Origin: Streptomyces sp. NBC_01481
GTDB lineage: Bacteria > Actinomycetota > Actinomycetes > Streptomycetales > Streptomycetaceae
Direction: 5' to 3'
NCBI RefSeq assembly: GCF_026339995.1
Contig: NZ_JAPEPT010000001.1
Location: 1,979,001-2,043,000 of the forward strand
Length of the DNA stretch: 64,000 bases
Shown: in pieces, positions 43,502 through 51,860 of the stretch
Layout: the number at the start of each line of letters is the position of its first letter
Position numbering within the stretch: the first letter of the stretch is position 1
Translations under genes and position numbers: made by a program
Notes under the pieces: generated by a model
Database searches by the model: none
Told to the model about the DNA's origin: nothing
What the model saw: the letters and a program-made list of their open reading frames with translations, nothing else

Positions 43502-43507
43502 ACTGTA
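43502..43507 (-). promoter_or_regulatory. Putative -10 box for a leaderless pseudouridine-synthase transcript
   Basis: On the minus strand TACAGT is followed by CATCTCG and GTG 43494; there is no Shine-Dalgarno sequence. Confidence 0.45.
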
Positions 43508-43551
43508 TGCGCACCCTGTAGGCACACCGGCTCGCGAACAGGCAGAACGCG

Positions 43552-43581
43552 AAGATCCCCACGGGATTCCGTGGGGATCTT
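43552..43581 (-). terminator. Terminator of tRNA-Leu
   Basis: AAGATCCCCACGG pairs perfectly (13 bp) with CCGTGGGGATCTT around a 4-nt loop. It starts 2 bp past the encoded CCA on the minus strand, and the exit side reads TTCGCG. Confidence 0.85.
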
Positions 43582-43583
43582 GG

Positions 43584-43671
43584 TGGTGTCCGAGGGGGGA
43601 CTTGAACCCCCACGCCCGATAAAGGGCACTAGCACCTCAAGCTAGCGCGTCTGCCATTCCGCCACCCGGAC
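43584..43671 (-). tRNA. tRNA-Leu (anticodon GAG), CCA encoded
   Basis: The minus strand gives acceptor arm GTCCGGG paired with CTCGGAC, anticodon stem-loop CTAGC-TTGAGGT-GCTAG with anticodon GAG, a long variable arm (TGCCCTTTATCGGGCG) as expected for a class II tRNA, and a T arm GGGGGTTCAAGTCCCCC. Discriminator A at 43587 is followed by encoded CCA (43584-43586). It reads CUC/CUU leucine codons. Confidence 0.96.
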
Positions 43672-43855
43672 AAGGTGTCTGTCTCGCGGCCCTGGGCCGT
43701 TCCGACGTGGAAAACCATAGCAAACATTCGGACGTGCCCGATCACGCGCCGGTCCTTGTGAAGGGCGCATGACGGCGGACTGCCGCCTTGGGGTCCGGGC
43801 CCGCGCGCGGGAGGATGAGGAGGAACCACCAGCAGCGACAGTGGGAGGAATCAGC

Positions 43856-45181
43856 GTGAGCGAGTCGAACACGGCCCGTACCGTCTCGGGCGAGGACGAG
43901 GTCGTGGACCTCTGTCGTGAGCTGATCCGCATCGACACCAGCAACTACGGCGACCATTCGGGGCCGGGGGAGCGTGGCGCGGCCGAGTACGTCGCGGAGA
44001 AGCTCGCCGAGGTCGGACTCGAACCCAGGATCATCGAGTCACACAAGGGGCGCGCCTCCACGGTCGCCCGGATCGAGGGCGAAGACCCGTCGCGGCCCGC
44101 GCTGCTCATCCACGGTCACCTCGACGTCGTACCGGCGAACGCCCACGACTGGACCCACGACCCCTTCTCCGGCGAGATCGCCGACGACTGCGTCTGGGGC
44201 CGCGGCGCGGTCGACATGAAGGACATGGACGCGATGACCCTCGCGGTCGTACGGGACAGGCTGCGCAGCGGCCGCAAGCCCCCGCGCGACGTGGTGCTGG
44301 CCTTCCTCGCGGACGAGGAGGCGGGCGGCACGTACGGCGCGCGGTATCTCGTCGACAAGCACCCGGACCTCTTCGAGGGAGTCACTGAGGCCGTCGGCGA
44401 GGTGGGTGGCTTCTCCTTCACCGTGAACGAGAATCTGCGGCTCTATCTCGTCGAGACGGCACAGAAGGGCATGCACTGGATGCGCCTCACCGTCGAGGGC
44501 ACCGCGGGGCACGGCTCGATGACCAACAACGACAACGCCATCACCGAGCTCTGCGAGGCCGTCGGCCGGCTCGGGCGGCACAAGTGGCCGGTCAGGATGA
44601 CCAAGACCGTACGGTCCTTCCTGGACGAGCTCTCCGACGCGCTCGGCACGCCGCTCGACCCGGAGGACATGGACGCGACGCTCGCCAAGCTCGGCGGCAT
44701 CGCGAAGATGATCGGCGCGACGCTGCGCAACTCCGCCGCCCCCACCATGCTGGGCGCGGGCTACAAGGTGAACGTCATCCCCGGGCAGGCGACCGCACAT
44801 GTCGACGGGCGCTTCCTGCCGGGATACGAGGAGGAGTTCCTGGCCGACCTCGACCGGCTGCTCGGCCCGCGCGTCAAGCGGGAGGACGTGCACGGCGACA
44901 AGGCGCTGGAGACCAGCTTCGACGGGGACCTCGTGGACGCGATGCAGATCGCGCTCAAGGCCGAGGACCCCATCGCCCGTGCCGTCCCGTACATGCTCTC
45001 CGGCGGCACCGACGCCAAGTCCTTCGACGATCTCGGCATCCGCTGCTTCGGCTTCGCGCCGCTCAAGCTGCCTCCGGAGCTGGACTTCGCGGGAATGTTC
45101 CACGGGGTCGACGAGCGGGTGCCTGTCGACGGTCTGAAGTTCGGTGTGCGGGTGCTTGACCGATTCCTGGACGGGTGCTGA
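43856..45181 (+). CDS. M20/M25/M40 family metallopeptidase (dipeptidase-like)
   Basis: The 441-residue dizinc peptidase has LLIHGHLDVVPANAHDWTHD (first His and Asp), WGRGAVDMKDMDAMTLAVVR (bridging Asp), VLAFLADEEAGGTYGARYLV (Glu base and metal Glu) and GGTDAKSF, with a dimerisation domain around VEGTAGHGSM. It acts in the cytoplasm on small peptides or acylated amino acids. GTG 43856 has GGGAGGA 6 nt upstream. It is divergent from tRNA-Leu. Confidence 0.92.
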   Translation: MSESNTARTVSGEDEVVDLCRELIRIDTSNYGDHSGPGERGAAEYVAEKLAEVGLEPRIIESHKGRASTVARIEGEDPSRPALLIHGHLDVVPANAHDWTHDPFSGEIADDCVWGRGAVDMKDMDAMTLAVVRDRLRSGRKPPRDVVLAFLADEEAGGTYGARYLVDKHPDLFEGVTEAVGEVGGFSFTVNENLRLYLVETAQKGMHWMRLTVEGTAGHGSMTNNDNAITELCEAVGRLGRHKWPVRMTKTVRSFLDELSDALGTPLDPEDMDATLAKLGGIAKMIGATLRNSAAPTMLGAGYKVNVIPGQATAHVDGRFLPGYEEEFLADLDRLLGPRVKREDVHGDKALETSFDGDLVDAMQIALKAEDPIARAVPYMLSGGTDAKSFDDLGIRCFGFAPLKLPPELDFAGMFHGVDERVPVDGLKFGVRVLDRFLDGC

Positions 45182-45271
45182 GTCGCTGCGGGTGAAATCC
45201 GCTGAAAAGAAACTCCAATAATCGTCAATGTGTGCGCACTTGACTGAAAAGAGTGAAAGGAGCCAGGGGCT

Positions 45272-45299
45272 CGTAGCCCACCCCCCTCCTCCTCGTTAC
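45272..45299 (+). promoter_or_regulatory. Sigma-BldN-like promoter of chpH
   Basis: CGTAGC (45272-45277), exactly 16 bp, CGTTAC (45294-45299). The sigma-BldN consensus known from chaplin and rodlin promoters is CGTAAC-N16-CGTTGA, giving 5/6 and 4/6 matches at the right spacing. Transcription would begin about 40 bp before the chpH start. Confidence 0.5.
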
Positions 45300-45347
45300 A
45301 GGTGATGCGGTCCGCGGCTGGGATCGCATTGCCAACAAGGAGGAATA

Positions 45348-45581
45348 ATGATCAAGAAGGTCGTCGCTGCTGCGGCTGCCACTGGCGGTCTGGTGCTCGC
45401 GGGTGCGGGTGTGGCCATGGCCGACGCGGGTGCCCAGGGTGCCGCCGTGAACTCCCCCGGCGTGCTCTCCGGAAACGTCGTGCAGGCACCCGTCCACGTG
45501 CCGGTGAACCTGTGCGGCAACGCGGTCTCCGTGATCGGGCTGCTGAACCCCACCTTCGGCAACACCTGCGTCAACGACTGA
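45348..45581 (+). CDS. chpH: Short chaplin ChpH
   Basis: The 77-residue secreted amyloid-forming surfactant has a Sec signal (MIKKVVAAAAATGGLVLAGA, cleaved near AMA-DAGAQ) and one chaplin domain, NSPGVLSGNVVQAPVHVPVN, then LCGNAVSVIGLLNPTFGNTC, with the two conserved Cys. It resembles S. coelicolor ChpH and lies beside the long chaplin gene in the same relation. Chaplins coat aerial hyphae and lower water surface tension. AAGGAGGAATA precedes the ATG. Confidence 0.96.
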   Translation: MIKKVVAAAAATGGLVLAGAGVAMADAGAQGAAVNSPGVLSGNVVQAPVHVPVNLCGNAVSVIGLLNPTFGNTCVND

Positions 45582-45623
45582 CGTTGTGACTCGGCCCACC
45601 AGGGCCTGGGTTTGAACTCGGGC

Positions 45624-45656
45624 GGTCCCGGAGTGCGTGCCATGCACTCCGGGGCC
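45624..45656 (+). terminator. Hairpin after chpH
   Basis: GGTCCCGGAGTGC (45624-45636) pairs with GCACTCCGGGGCC (45644-45656), 13 bp with one G-T pair and a 7-nt loop. It separates chpH from chpC and could attenuate read-through. Confidence 0.65.
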
Positions 45657-45721
45657 GTCGGGCATTCCAGCCCCGGGCACGACGTCCGGGACTTCCTGAA
45701 GCGGAAAGCAGGGAACAACCT

Positions 45722-46474
45722 ATGCGACAACTCTCTCGCAAGGGTCTGATCACCGTCGCGGCTGCGGGCGGGGTACTCGCCCTCGGTGGCGGTTATGCGC
45801 AGGCGGATGCCGGCGCGTACGGGAGCGCATCGAATTCTCCGGGCGTTGCGTCCGGGAATGCGGTCCAGGTCCCGGTTCACGTGCCCGTCAATGTGTGCGG
45901 GAACACGGTCAACGTCATCGCGCTGCTGAACCCCACGTTCGGCAACGGCTGCGCGAGCGACAGCGGGTCCGACGACGTCTCGACCGGCGGAGCCCACACC
46001 GAGGGGGCGTCCAGCAATTCGCCCGGCGTCGCCTCGGGCAACACCGTCCAGGTCCCGCTCGATGTCCCCGTGAACGTCTGCGGGAACACGGTCGATGCCG
46101 GAGCGGTGCTCAACCCGGCGTTCGGCAACGACTGCGGCAACGGCGGTGGCGACGATGCCAACACGCCGCCCTCCGTCCCCAACGAGCCGGGGAGCCCGCA
46201 GGAGCCGGGAACCCCCGAGGAGCCGGCAACCCCTGGTGAGCCCACCACCCCGGCAGTCCCGGGTGTGCCGGTGACGCCCACCACTCCGCAGCCGGTCACT
46301 CCGGTCACGCCGGCTGTGCCGAACGCCCCCGGCACGCGGAACGTCGACCAGGGCGAGACCCCCGGCCAGCTCGCGCAGACCGGATCCAGCGCGCTCGGCC
46401 TGCTGGCCCCGGCGGGTGCGGGTCTGCTGCTGGCGGGAACGGTGCTCTACCGTCGCGCCCGAGCCTCCGCGTAA
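45722..46474 (+). CDS. chpC: Long chaplin ChpC, sortase-anchored
   Basis: The 250-residue protein has a signal peptide (LSRKGLITVAAAGGVLALGG, cut near AQA-DAGAY) and two chaplin domains (about 36-75 and 98-137). Each domain has two Cys and the SPGVASGN start. A Pro/Glu/Thr-rich spacer with repeated EPGTPEEPATPGEP-like units follows, then the sortase signal LAQTG (217-221), a membrane segment and RRARASA. The class E sortases of Streptomyces recognise LAXTG. It anchors the rodlet layer to the wall. It is the partner of chpH; no sortase gene is in the window. Confidence 0.95.
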   Translation: MRQLSRKGLITVAAAGGVLALGGGYAQADAGAYGSASNSPGVASGNAVQVPVHVPVNVCGNTVNVIALLNPTFGNGCASDSGSDDVSTGGAHTEGASSNSPGVASGNTVQVPLDVPVNVCGNTVDAGAVLNPAFGNDCGNGGGDDANTPPSVPNEPGSPQEPGTPEEPATPGEPTTPAVPGVPVTPTTPQPVTPVTPAVPNAPGTRNVDQGETPGQLAQTGSSALGLLAPAGAGLLLAGTVLYRRARASA

Positions 46475-46528
46475 CCACGCGGTCGCCGTGAGGTATAGCG
46501 GTACAAAGCGGTACGAAGGTGCATGAAA

Positions 46529-46562
46529 CGGAGCGGGTCCCGCGGTCGCGAGGCCCGCTCCG
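46529..46562. terminator. Bidirectional hairpin between chpC and the DUF5703 gene
   Basis: CGGAGCGGG (46529-46537) pairs perfectly with CCCGCTCCG (46554-46562). It lies between convergent genes. Confidence 0.6.
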
Positions 46563-46576
46563 CTGCACTCACTCGC

Positions 46577-46765
46577 TCACCAGGTGGCGCGCACCTGACG
46601 GATGATGCGCCGGCGCAGCCGCACCCTGCGGCTGCCGTCCCGGTGCAGACTCAGTCGGTCCAACTCCCAGTGTCCGTACTCGGCGTGGTCGGTCAGCAGA
46701 CGGGTCGCTTCCTTGCGGGAGACCCCGCGCGGCACGTACACGTCGACAAATTCGTATTCCGGCAT
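46577..46765 (-). CDS. DUF5703 family small protein
   Basis: The 62-residue product MPEYEFVDVYVPRGVSRKEA continues through LLTDHAEYGHWELDRLSLHR and ends VRLRRRIIRQVRATW. It matches the short actinobacterial DUF5703 family, whose function is unknown. Strongly basic C-terminus. It is divergent from the acidic protein gene at 46813, sharing a 47-bp intergenic region. Confidence 0.88.
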   Translation of the reverse strand: MPEYEFVDVYVPRGVSRKEATRLLTDHAEYGHWELDRLSLHRDGSRRVRLRRRIIRQVRATW

Positions 46766-46799
46766 CGCATCTATTGTGCGGGCAGAGCCCCAGTACGGA

Positions 46800-46805
46800 T
46801 AGCGT
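46800..46805 (+). promoter_or_regulatory. Putative -10 box for a leaderless transcript
   Basis: TAGCGT followed by CTGCACT and ATG 46813; no ribosome-binding site. Confidence 0.45.
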
Positions 46806-46812
46806 CTGCACT

Positions 46813-47472
46813 ATGTCTGATGCTGCGCAGCCCACCGCTGCCGAGGTACGCGCCGCCGCCGAGGCGGTCAAAGCCGCACTGGACCGTCACCTCGCGGCGG
46901 TCGAGAACCGCTCGGGTGAGGACGACCCGGCCGTTTACGACGCGTTCAACATCCTTGCCGCGGCGGCGGAGGCGTACGACGAACGCCTCTATGACCGCTA
47001 TGACGAGGTGACGCCGTTCGAGATCCCGGGCGCGGACGACTCGCTTCCGCCGTACGCGGGCCCCGAGGAGCCGAACGCGCTCAGTGTGCTGATCCGCCGG
47101 GACTACGCGGTGGTCGAGCCACAGCGGCTGCTCGCACAGGCACAACGCATCGCCGATCTGGACCCCGAGGAGGACCGCTCGGAAGATGCGCCGGTGGTCG
47201 GCACGAGCGTGCACGCGGCGCTCGGCGTGCTCTTCGGGGAGTACGAACCGGATGAAATCGGCTCCCGGCACAAGGAGTTCGGCCTGGAGGAGGGCGACTC
47301 CACGCTGTGGGTGTCGGCCGCGGACGATCTTCCGGAGCCCGGGGAGTGGCTGAGTACGCCCTTCGATCAGGCGGACCCGCAGCGGGTCGTGTGCCGCTTC
47401 GACGTCAGCTCGGTCTTCGACGAGGACGAGCTGGGCGAGGGGATGGACGACCTCGACGAGTCGGAGTCCTGA
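46813..47472 (+). CDS. Conserved hypothetical acidic protein
   Basis: The 219-residue cytoplasmic protein is not in a family I recognise. It has an alanine-rich helical start (TAAEVRAAAEAVKAALDRHL), an RRDYAVVEPQRLLAQAQRIA segment near residues 95-115, and an acidic tail ending ELGEGMDDLDESES. No catalytic motif is evident. Codon use is typical. It is probably a housekeeping-type Streptomyces protein, since it sits between conserved families and starts leaderless at 46813. It converges with the RecD2-like gene. Confidence 0.78.
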   Translation: MSDAAQPTAAEVRAAAEAVKAALDRHLAAVENRSGEDDPAVYDAFNILAAAAEAYDERLYDRYDEVTPFEIPGADDSLPPYAGPEEPNALSVLIRRDYAVVEPQRLLAQAQRIADLDPEEDRSEDAPVVGTSVHAALGVLFGEYEPDEIGSRHKEFGLEEGDSTLWVSAADDLPEPGEWLSTPFDQADPQRVVCRFDVSSVFDEDELGEGMDDLDESES

Positions 47473-47569
47473 CCGGGGCCGGTCGGTTTGATCTTCAACG
47501 CGGGCCCCAGGCGCATCTCAGCGGCGGGGGCCTCGCGCCTTTCTGCCTGCGGTTCGGCGCCGGATGCGC

Positions 47570-49696
47570 CTACGGATTCGGTTCCGGGGCGAGCAGACCT
47601 TCGAGCAGCGGCCGCAGCCGGGTCGTACGGTCCTGGGACGGGATCTCCGCCACCGCACGCGGCAGCGCCTGGTCCACGCCGTGCACCACCGACAGATGAC
47701 GCTCGCCACGGCTGAACGCGGTGTAGACCCACGGCCGGCTCAGCCCCTGCGCCGCGTCGCCCGGCAGCACGACCACCGCCGCGGGCCAGCGCATCCCGGC
47801 TGCCTGGTGCGCGGTGAGCGCCCAGCCGTGGCGCACGCCCGACTCGACCCGCTCCTTCGGTACGACGACGGGCGTGCCCTCGCAGTCCAGGTGCAGGCCG
47901 TCCGCGTCCGCCGAGAGGACGGTGCCGGGAAGCGTCCGGCCGAGCGCCGGGGCGTAGGCCACTCGGTCGCCCGGGTCGAAGCCGCCGAACCGGCCGGGAC
48001 CGGGGTTCAGCCGCTCCTTGAGGGCCGCGTTGAGCGCGCGGGTGCCCGCGGAGCCGCCGTGCCCGACGGTGATGACCTGGGTCTGCTCGGTCGGCACCCC
48101 GATGGCCCGGGGCACCGAGTCGGCGACGAGCTGGACCGTACGGTGGACCGCCTCGCCCGCGTCGTGCACCGGGACGATGACGACCTCCTTGCCGGGCGCC
48201 TCCACCTGGTTCAGCTCGCCGATCCCGATGCCCGAGACCAGTTCCCCGATCGGGCCGGGATCCGGCGTGCGCGAGGCGATCTGCGGGCACACCCCGGCCG
48301 CCAGCACATCGGCGAACACCCGGCCCGCGCCCGCCGACCACAGCACACCGGGATCGCCGCTCAGCACCAGACGGCTCCCGTCCGGCATCGACTCGACCAG
48401 CATCGCGGCGGTCTCCACATCGAGCTGCGGCGCGTCCAGCACCACCAGGAGGTCGAGTGCGAAGGCCCCGTCCGCGTCCCTGCCCGGTCCCTGAGAACCC
48501 GAGATCAGCCCGTCGAACGTGACTGCGTCGTTGCCGAGCCGCCTGCTGCCGTTCTCGCTGTGGACCGCGATCACCGCGCGCAGCCCCAGCTCCGCGGCGG
48601 CCTCGGCCAGCGCGACCGGTTCGGCGCGCGCCGCCTCGCCTCCGGTGTGTACGACCAGACCGCTCACCGCGACCGCGCGGATCAGCTCGGTCGGCTCCGC
48701 CGCCTCCCATCGGGCGTCGGCGCCGGTCTTCGCCAGCCGCGCCAGGCCGTCCGCGAGGCTCTCCTCGGCGAGTGCGTAACGGTCGAGGCCCAACAGCACC
48801 GGCACTGCGGGCTGTTCGGACTCCGACTCCTCCCCGGCCTGCTCGATCTCCTCGACGCCGTCCTGGAAGACCAGTACGGCGCCCTCCGCGATGGCCTGCT
48901 GCAAGGCCTCGTCCGGATCCGGCACCGACCGCTCGGCCAGCGCAGCGCGGGCGGCCGACGATTCGAGCGCGGTGTGACCGTGCAGCGCCGCGCGCTCCAA
49001 CTGCCAGCCGATCAGGGCCGTCGTGCGGCGCTCGTCCCCCGGGCCGCACTCGGCGCCGAGCAGCGCCCGGGCGAAACCGTCGGCCTGCTCCGGCCGCACA
49101 CCGGGCACCGACAGCAGCCGCCACGGATCCTCGCGCAGGATCTCCGCGGCCTGCTCCCCGAGCGCCTGCGCGACCTGCCCCGCCAGCGCCTCGGGCGCAC
49201 CGCCCTCGACAAGCACGGACCGCACGCCGTCGACGGTCTCCGGCGCGGTCGCCCGGGGCGCCCCGGCGGGCTCGGGAACCCGCGGCCGCACCGGCTCGGC
49301 CGCCGCGGGGGCGGGTCGCCTCGGCGCGGGTGCTGGGGAGTCGAAGAAAGCGGTGCCCGACTTCTCGCCGCTCTCCACCGCCCGTACCGCAGCGAGCAGA
49401 TCGGCGGCCGTCCCGCTCAGCTTGGTGCCGGCCTCGATGGGAGCCGCCTTCTCGGCCTTGCGCTGCTCGATCCTGGCCCTCAACTCCCGCTGCGCGGCAA
49501 GCTCGGCCTCGGCCTCGGACAGCTCGGCTGCCTTCCCGGCGTCACCGTCGGCGGTGTCCGCCGTGTCTTCCTCGGGCGAGGCGGCCTCAGCGGTCTCGTC
49601 GGCGGCGGCGTCCGGGGCCTCGATGGCGTCCGCGGCCGCAGTGGCTTCAGCAGCCTCAGTGGCGTCCGCGGCCTCGGGCGCGTCCGGCTCGGTCAC
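47570..49696 (-). CDS. RecD2-like protein lacking ATPase motifs (pseudo-helicase)
   Basis: The 708-residue protein has an Ala/Glu-rich ~75-residue leader, a coiled region (AAQRELRARIEQRKAEKAAP), helix-hairpin-helix repeats like RecD2 (EDPWRLLSVPGVRPEQADGF; GWQLERAALHGHTALESSAA), then superfamily 1 helicase remnants. The Walker A site is replaced by VVHTGGEAARAEPV, motif II reads LLVVLDAPQLD instead of DE, and motif III reads VLSGDPGVLWSAGAG. The C-terminal ALTAHQAAGMRWPAAVVVLP and VYTAFSRGERHLSVV correspond to RecD2 motifs V and VI. DNA binding without ATP-driven movement is likely. Start GTG 49696 overlaps the aldo-keto reductase stop. Confidence 0.75.
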   Translation of the reverse strand: MTEPDAPEAADATEAAEATAAADAIEAPDAAADETAEAASPEEDTADTADGDAGKAAELSEAEAELAAQRELRARIEQRKAEKAAPIEAGTKLSGTAADLLAAVRAVESGEKSGTAFFDSPAPAPRRPAPAAAEPVRPRVPEPAGAPRATAPETVDGVRSVLVEGGAPEALAGQVAQALGEQAAEILREDPWRLLSVPGVRPEQADGFARALLGAECGPGDERRTTALIGWQLERAALHGHTALESSAARAALAERSVPDPDEALQQAIAEGAVLVFQDGVEEIEQAGEESESEQPAVPVLLGLDRYALAEESLADGLARLAKTGADARWEAAEPTELIRAVAVSGLVVHTGGEAARAEPVALAEAAAELGLRAVIAVHSENGSRRLGNDAVTFDGLISGSQGPGRDADGAFALDLLVVLDAPQLDVETAAMLVESMPDGSRLVLSGDPGVLWSAGAGRVFADVLAAGVCPQIASRTPDPGPIGELVSGIGIGELNQVEAPGKEVVIVPVHDAGEAVHRTVQLVADSVPRAIGVPTEQTQVITVGHGGSAGTRALNAALKERLNPGPGRFGGFDPGDRVAYAPALGRTLPGTVLSADADGLHLDCEGTPVVVPKERVESGVRHGWALTAHQAAGMRWPAAVVVLPGDAAQGLSRPWVYTAFSRGERHLSVVHGVDQALPRAVAEIPSQDRTTRLRPLLEGLLAPEPNP

Positions 49697-50676
49697 AGCG
49701 TGCTCCAGTCCTGGTCGGGATATCGGTGCACGGGCGCCGACACATCGTCGAGCGCCTGGCAGATCTCGTCAGGAAGACTAAGCGCCTCCACTGACAACGC
49801 GGCCGTGAGCTGCTGCGCATTGCGCGCGCCGACGATCGGCGCCACCACTCCCGGCCGGTCCCGCACCCACGCCAGCGCCACCTGGAGCGTCGTCGTCGCA
49901 AGCCCGTCCGCCGCCGTCGCCACCGCGTCCACGATGCTGCTCGCCGCCTCGTCGAGATACGGCTCCACGAACGGCGCCAACTGCTCCGAGGCGCCCCGCG
50001 AATCCGCCGGAGTGGCATGCCGGTACTTCCCCGTCAGTACCCCGCGGCCGAGCGGCGACGACGGCAGCAGACCGACCCCCAGGTCCAGCGCCGCGGGCAG
50101 CACCTCCCGCTCGACGCCCCGTTGCAGCAGGGAGTACTCCATCTGCGTACTCGCAAGTCGCGTGCGCACCCCGGGTGACGCAAGCTGCCAGGTCGCCGCC
50201 TTCGCCAGCTGCCAGCCACAGAAGTTCGACACGCCCGCATAGCGCGCACGCCCGCTGCTCACCGCGATGTCCAGCGCCTGGAGCGTCTCCTCCAGCGGGG
50301 TTTCCGGATCGAAGGCGTGGACCTGCCACAGATCCACATAGTCCGTACCGAGGCGCTCCAACGAGGCGTCCAGGGCTGCGAGGAGATGCCCGCGCGAGCC
50401 GTCGAAGCGCCGGTCCGGATCGGGCACGCTGCCCGCCTTGGTCGCGATGACCAGATCGCGCCTCGGCACGAGCCGCTCGACGAGCTGCCCCAGCAGATAC
50501 TCGGCATCCCCGCCGCCGTACACATCGGCCGTGTCGACCAGCGTGCCGCCCGCCTCCCAGAACGCTTTCAACTGGTCGGCAGCGTCATGCTCGTCGGTGT
50601 CACGCCCCCATGTCAGGGTGCCGAGCCCGATCCGGGACACGCGCAGGCCGGTACGGCCGAGATGCCTCTGCTCCAT
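49693..50676 (-). CDS. Aldo/keto reductase
   Basis: The 327-residue (beta/alpha)8 NADPH reductase shows MEQRHLGRTGLRVSRIGLGT, TLVDTADVYGGGDAEYLLGQ with the catalytic Asp and Tyr, LVIATKAG (Lys) and WQVHAFDPETPLEETLQALD (His). The C-terminal VVAPIVGARNAQQL contacts the 2'-phosphate. It is co-transcribed and translationally coupled (GTGA overlap) with the RecD2-like gene, an odd pairing. An in-frame ATG at 50697 is an alternative start. Confidence 0.92.
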   Translation of the reverse strand: MEQRHLGRTGLRVSRIGLGTLTWGRDTDEHDAADQLKAFWEAGGTLVDTADVYGGGDAEYLLGQLVERLVPRRDLVIATKAGSVPDPDRRFDGSRGHLLAALDASLERLGTDYVDLWQVHAFDPETPLEETLQALDIAVSSGRARYAGVSNFCGWQLAKAATWQLASPGVRTRLASTQMEYSLLQRGVEREVLPAALDLGVGLLPSSPLGRGVLTGKYRHATPADSRGASEQLAPFVEPYLDEAASSIVDAVATAADGLATTTLQVALAWVRDRPGVVAPIVGARNAQQLTAALSVEALSLPDEICQALDDVSAPVHRYPDQDWSTL

Positions 50677-50757
50677 GGCCGCGAGATTACTGGCCATCGG
50701 CCCACGCCGAGAGAGCCTGTGGACAACGTCCCTCTGCCGGATCGCCCGAACCCGCGC

Positions 50758-50793
50758 TAGAGTCCCCGGAACAGGGACGTTACTGATCAGTAA
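50758..50793 (+). promoter_or_regulatory. Promoter and palindromic operator of the LLM oxidoreductase
   Basis: TAGAGT (50758-50763) is a -10 candidate; 17 bp later comes TTACTGATCAGTAA (50780-50793), a perfect 14-bp palindrome in the 5' leader. GAGGGAG then precedes ATG 50806. The dyad resembles TetR-type operators of the TACT-N-AGTA kind. No regulator gene is adjacent. Confidence 0.55.
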
Positions 50794-50805
50794 GAGGGAG
50801 CGGTT

Positions 50806-51855
50806 ATGCGGCTCGGCATCAACCTCGGCTACTGGGGCGCGGGGATGGACAGCGACAATCTCGCCGTCGCCAAGGAGGCCGACCAGCTCGGCTACGACGT
50901 CTGCTGGGCCGCCGAGGCATACGGCTCCGACGCCCCCACCGTGCTCACCTGGGTCGCCGCGCAGACCGAGCGCATCGACGTCGGCTCGGCCATCATGCAG
51001 ATCCCGGCCCGCCAGCCCGCCATGACCGCGATGACCGCGGCCACCCTCGACTCCCTCTCCGGCGGCCGCTTCCGCCTGGGCCTCGGCGTCTCGGGTCCGC
51101 AGGTCTCCGAGGGCTGGTACGGCATCAAGTTCGACAAGCCGCTCTCCCGCACCCGTGAGTACGTCGAGATCGTCCGCAGGGCGATGTCCCGCGAGCGCCT
51201 GTCGTACGAGGGCGAGCACTGGACGCTTCCGCTGCCGGACGGACCGGGCAAGCCGATCAAGCTCACCGTGCACCCGCAGCGTGAGCACATCCCGCTCTAC
51301 ATCGCCGCCATCGGTCCCAAGAACCTGGAGCAGACCGGCGAGATCGCGGACGGCGCGCTACTGATCTTCCCGTCCGCCGAGCACCTTGAGGACACCGCGA
51401 TCAAGTACCTTCGGGCGGGCCGCGAGAAGGCCGGGCTGACGATGGAGGGCTTCGACGTCTGCCCGACGCTGCCGCTCGCGGTCGGCGACGACGTGGGCGG
51501 TCTGGCCGACATGTTCCGTCCCTACACCGCGCTGTACGTCGGCGGCATGGGCAGCCGCAAGCAGAACTTCTACAACCAGCTTGCGCAGCGCATGGGTTAC
51601 GAGAAGGAAGCGGCCGAGATCCAGGACAAGTACCTGTCCGGCGACAAGGCGGGCGCGGCCACGGCGGTCCCGCACCAGCTGATCGACCAGACGACGCTGC
51701 TGGGCCCGGTGGAGCGGATCGCCGAGCGGATGCAGGCGTACGCGGCGGCCGGGGTCACGACGCTGACGCTCGCGCCGGCCGGCTTCACGCTCGACGAGCG
51801 CCTGACCGCCCTGCGGGCGGGTACGGAAGCGCTGGAGCGCGCGGGCCTGGCGTAA
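50806..51855 (+). CDS. LLM-class F420-dependent oxidoreductase
   Basis: The 349-residue luciferase-like protein MRLGINLGYWGAGMDSDNLA contains TERIDVGSAIMQIPARQPAM (non-prolyl cis-peptide region), DSLSGGRFRLGLGVSGPQVS and VHPQREHIPLYIAAIGPKNL, typical of F420-dependent members abundant in actinobacteria. The substrate is unknown. It is monocistronic. A perfect 14-bp dyad sits in its leader, and an 18-bp palindrome follows the stop. Confidence 0.9.
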   Translation: MRLGINLGYWGAGMDSDNLAVAKEADQLGYDVCWAAEAYGSDAPTVLTWVAAQTERIDVGSAIMQIPARQPAMTAMTAATLDSLSGGRFRLGLGVSGPQVSEGWYGIKFDKPLSRTREYVEIVRRAMSRERLSYEGEHWTLPLPDGPGKPIKLTVHPQREHIPLYIAAIGPKNLEQTGEIADGALLIFPSAEHLEDTAIKYLRAGREKAGLTMEGFDVCPTLPLAVGDDVGGLADMFRPYTALYVGGMGSRKQNFYNQLAQRMGYEKEAAEIQDKYLSGDKAGAATAVPHQLIDQTTLLGPVERIAERMQAYAAAGVTTLTLAPAGFTLDERLTALRAGTEALERAGLA

Positions 51856-51860
51856 CCCGG

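Noticed and set aside
40799..43525. 908-residue minus-strand open frame across the permease
   Set aside because: Antisense and out of frame to two well-supported genes; composition is typical of GC-rich shadows.
47564..50242. 892-residue plus-strand open frame opposite the RecD2-like and aldo-keto reductase genes
   Set aside because: No motifs and biased Arg/Gly/His composition; the minus strand carries recognisable proteins.
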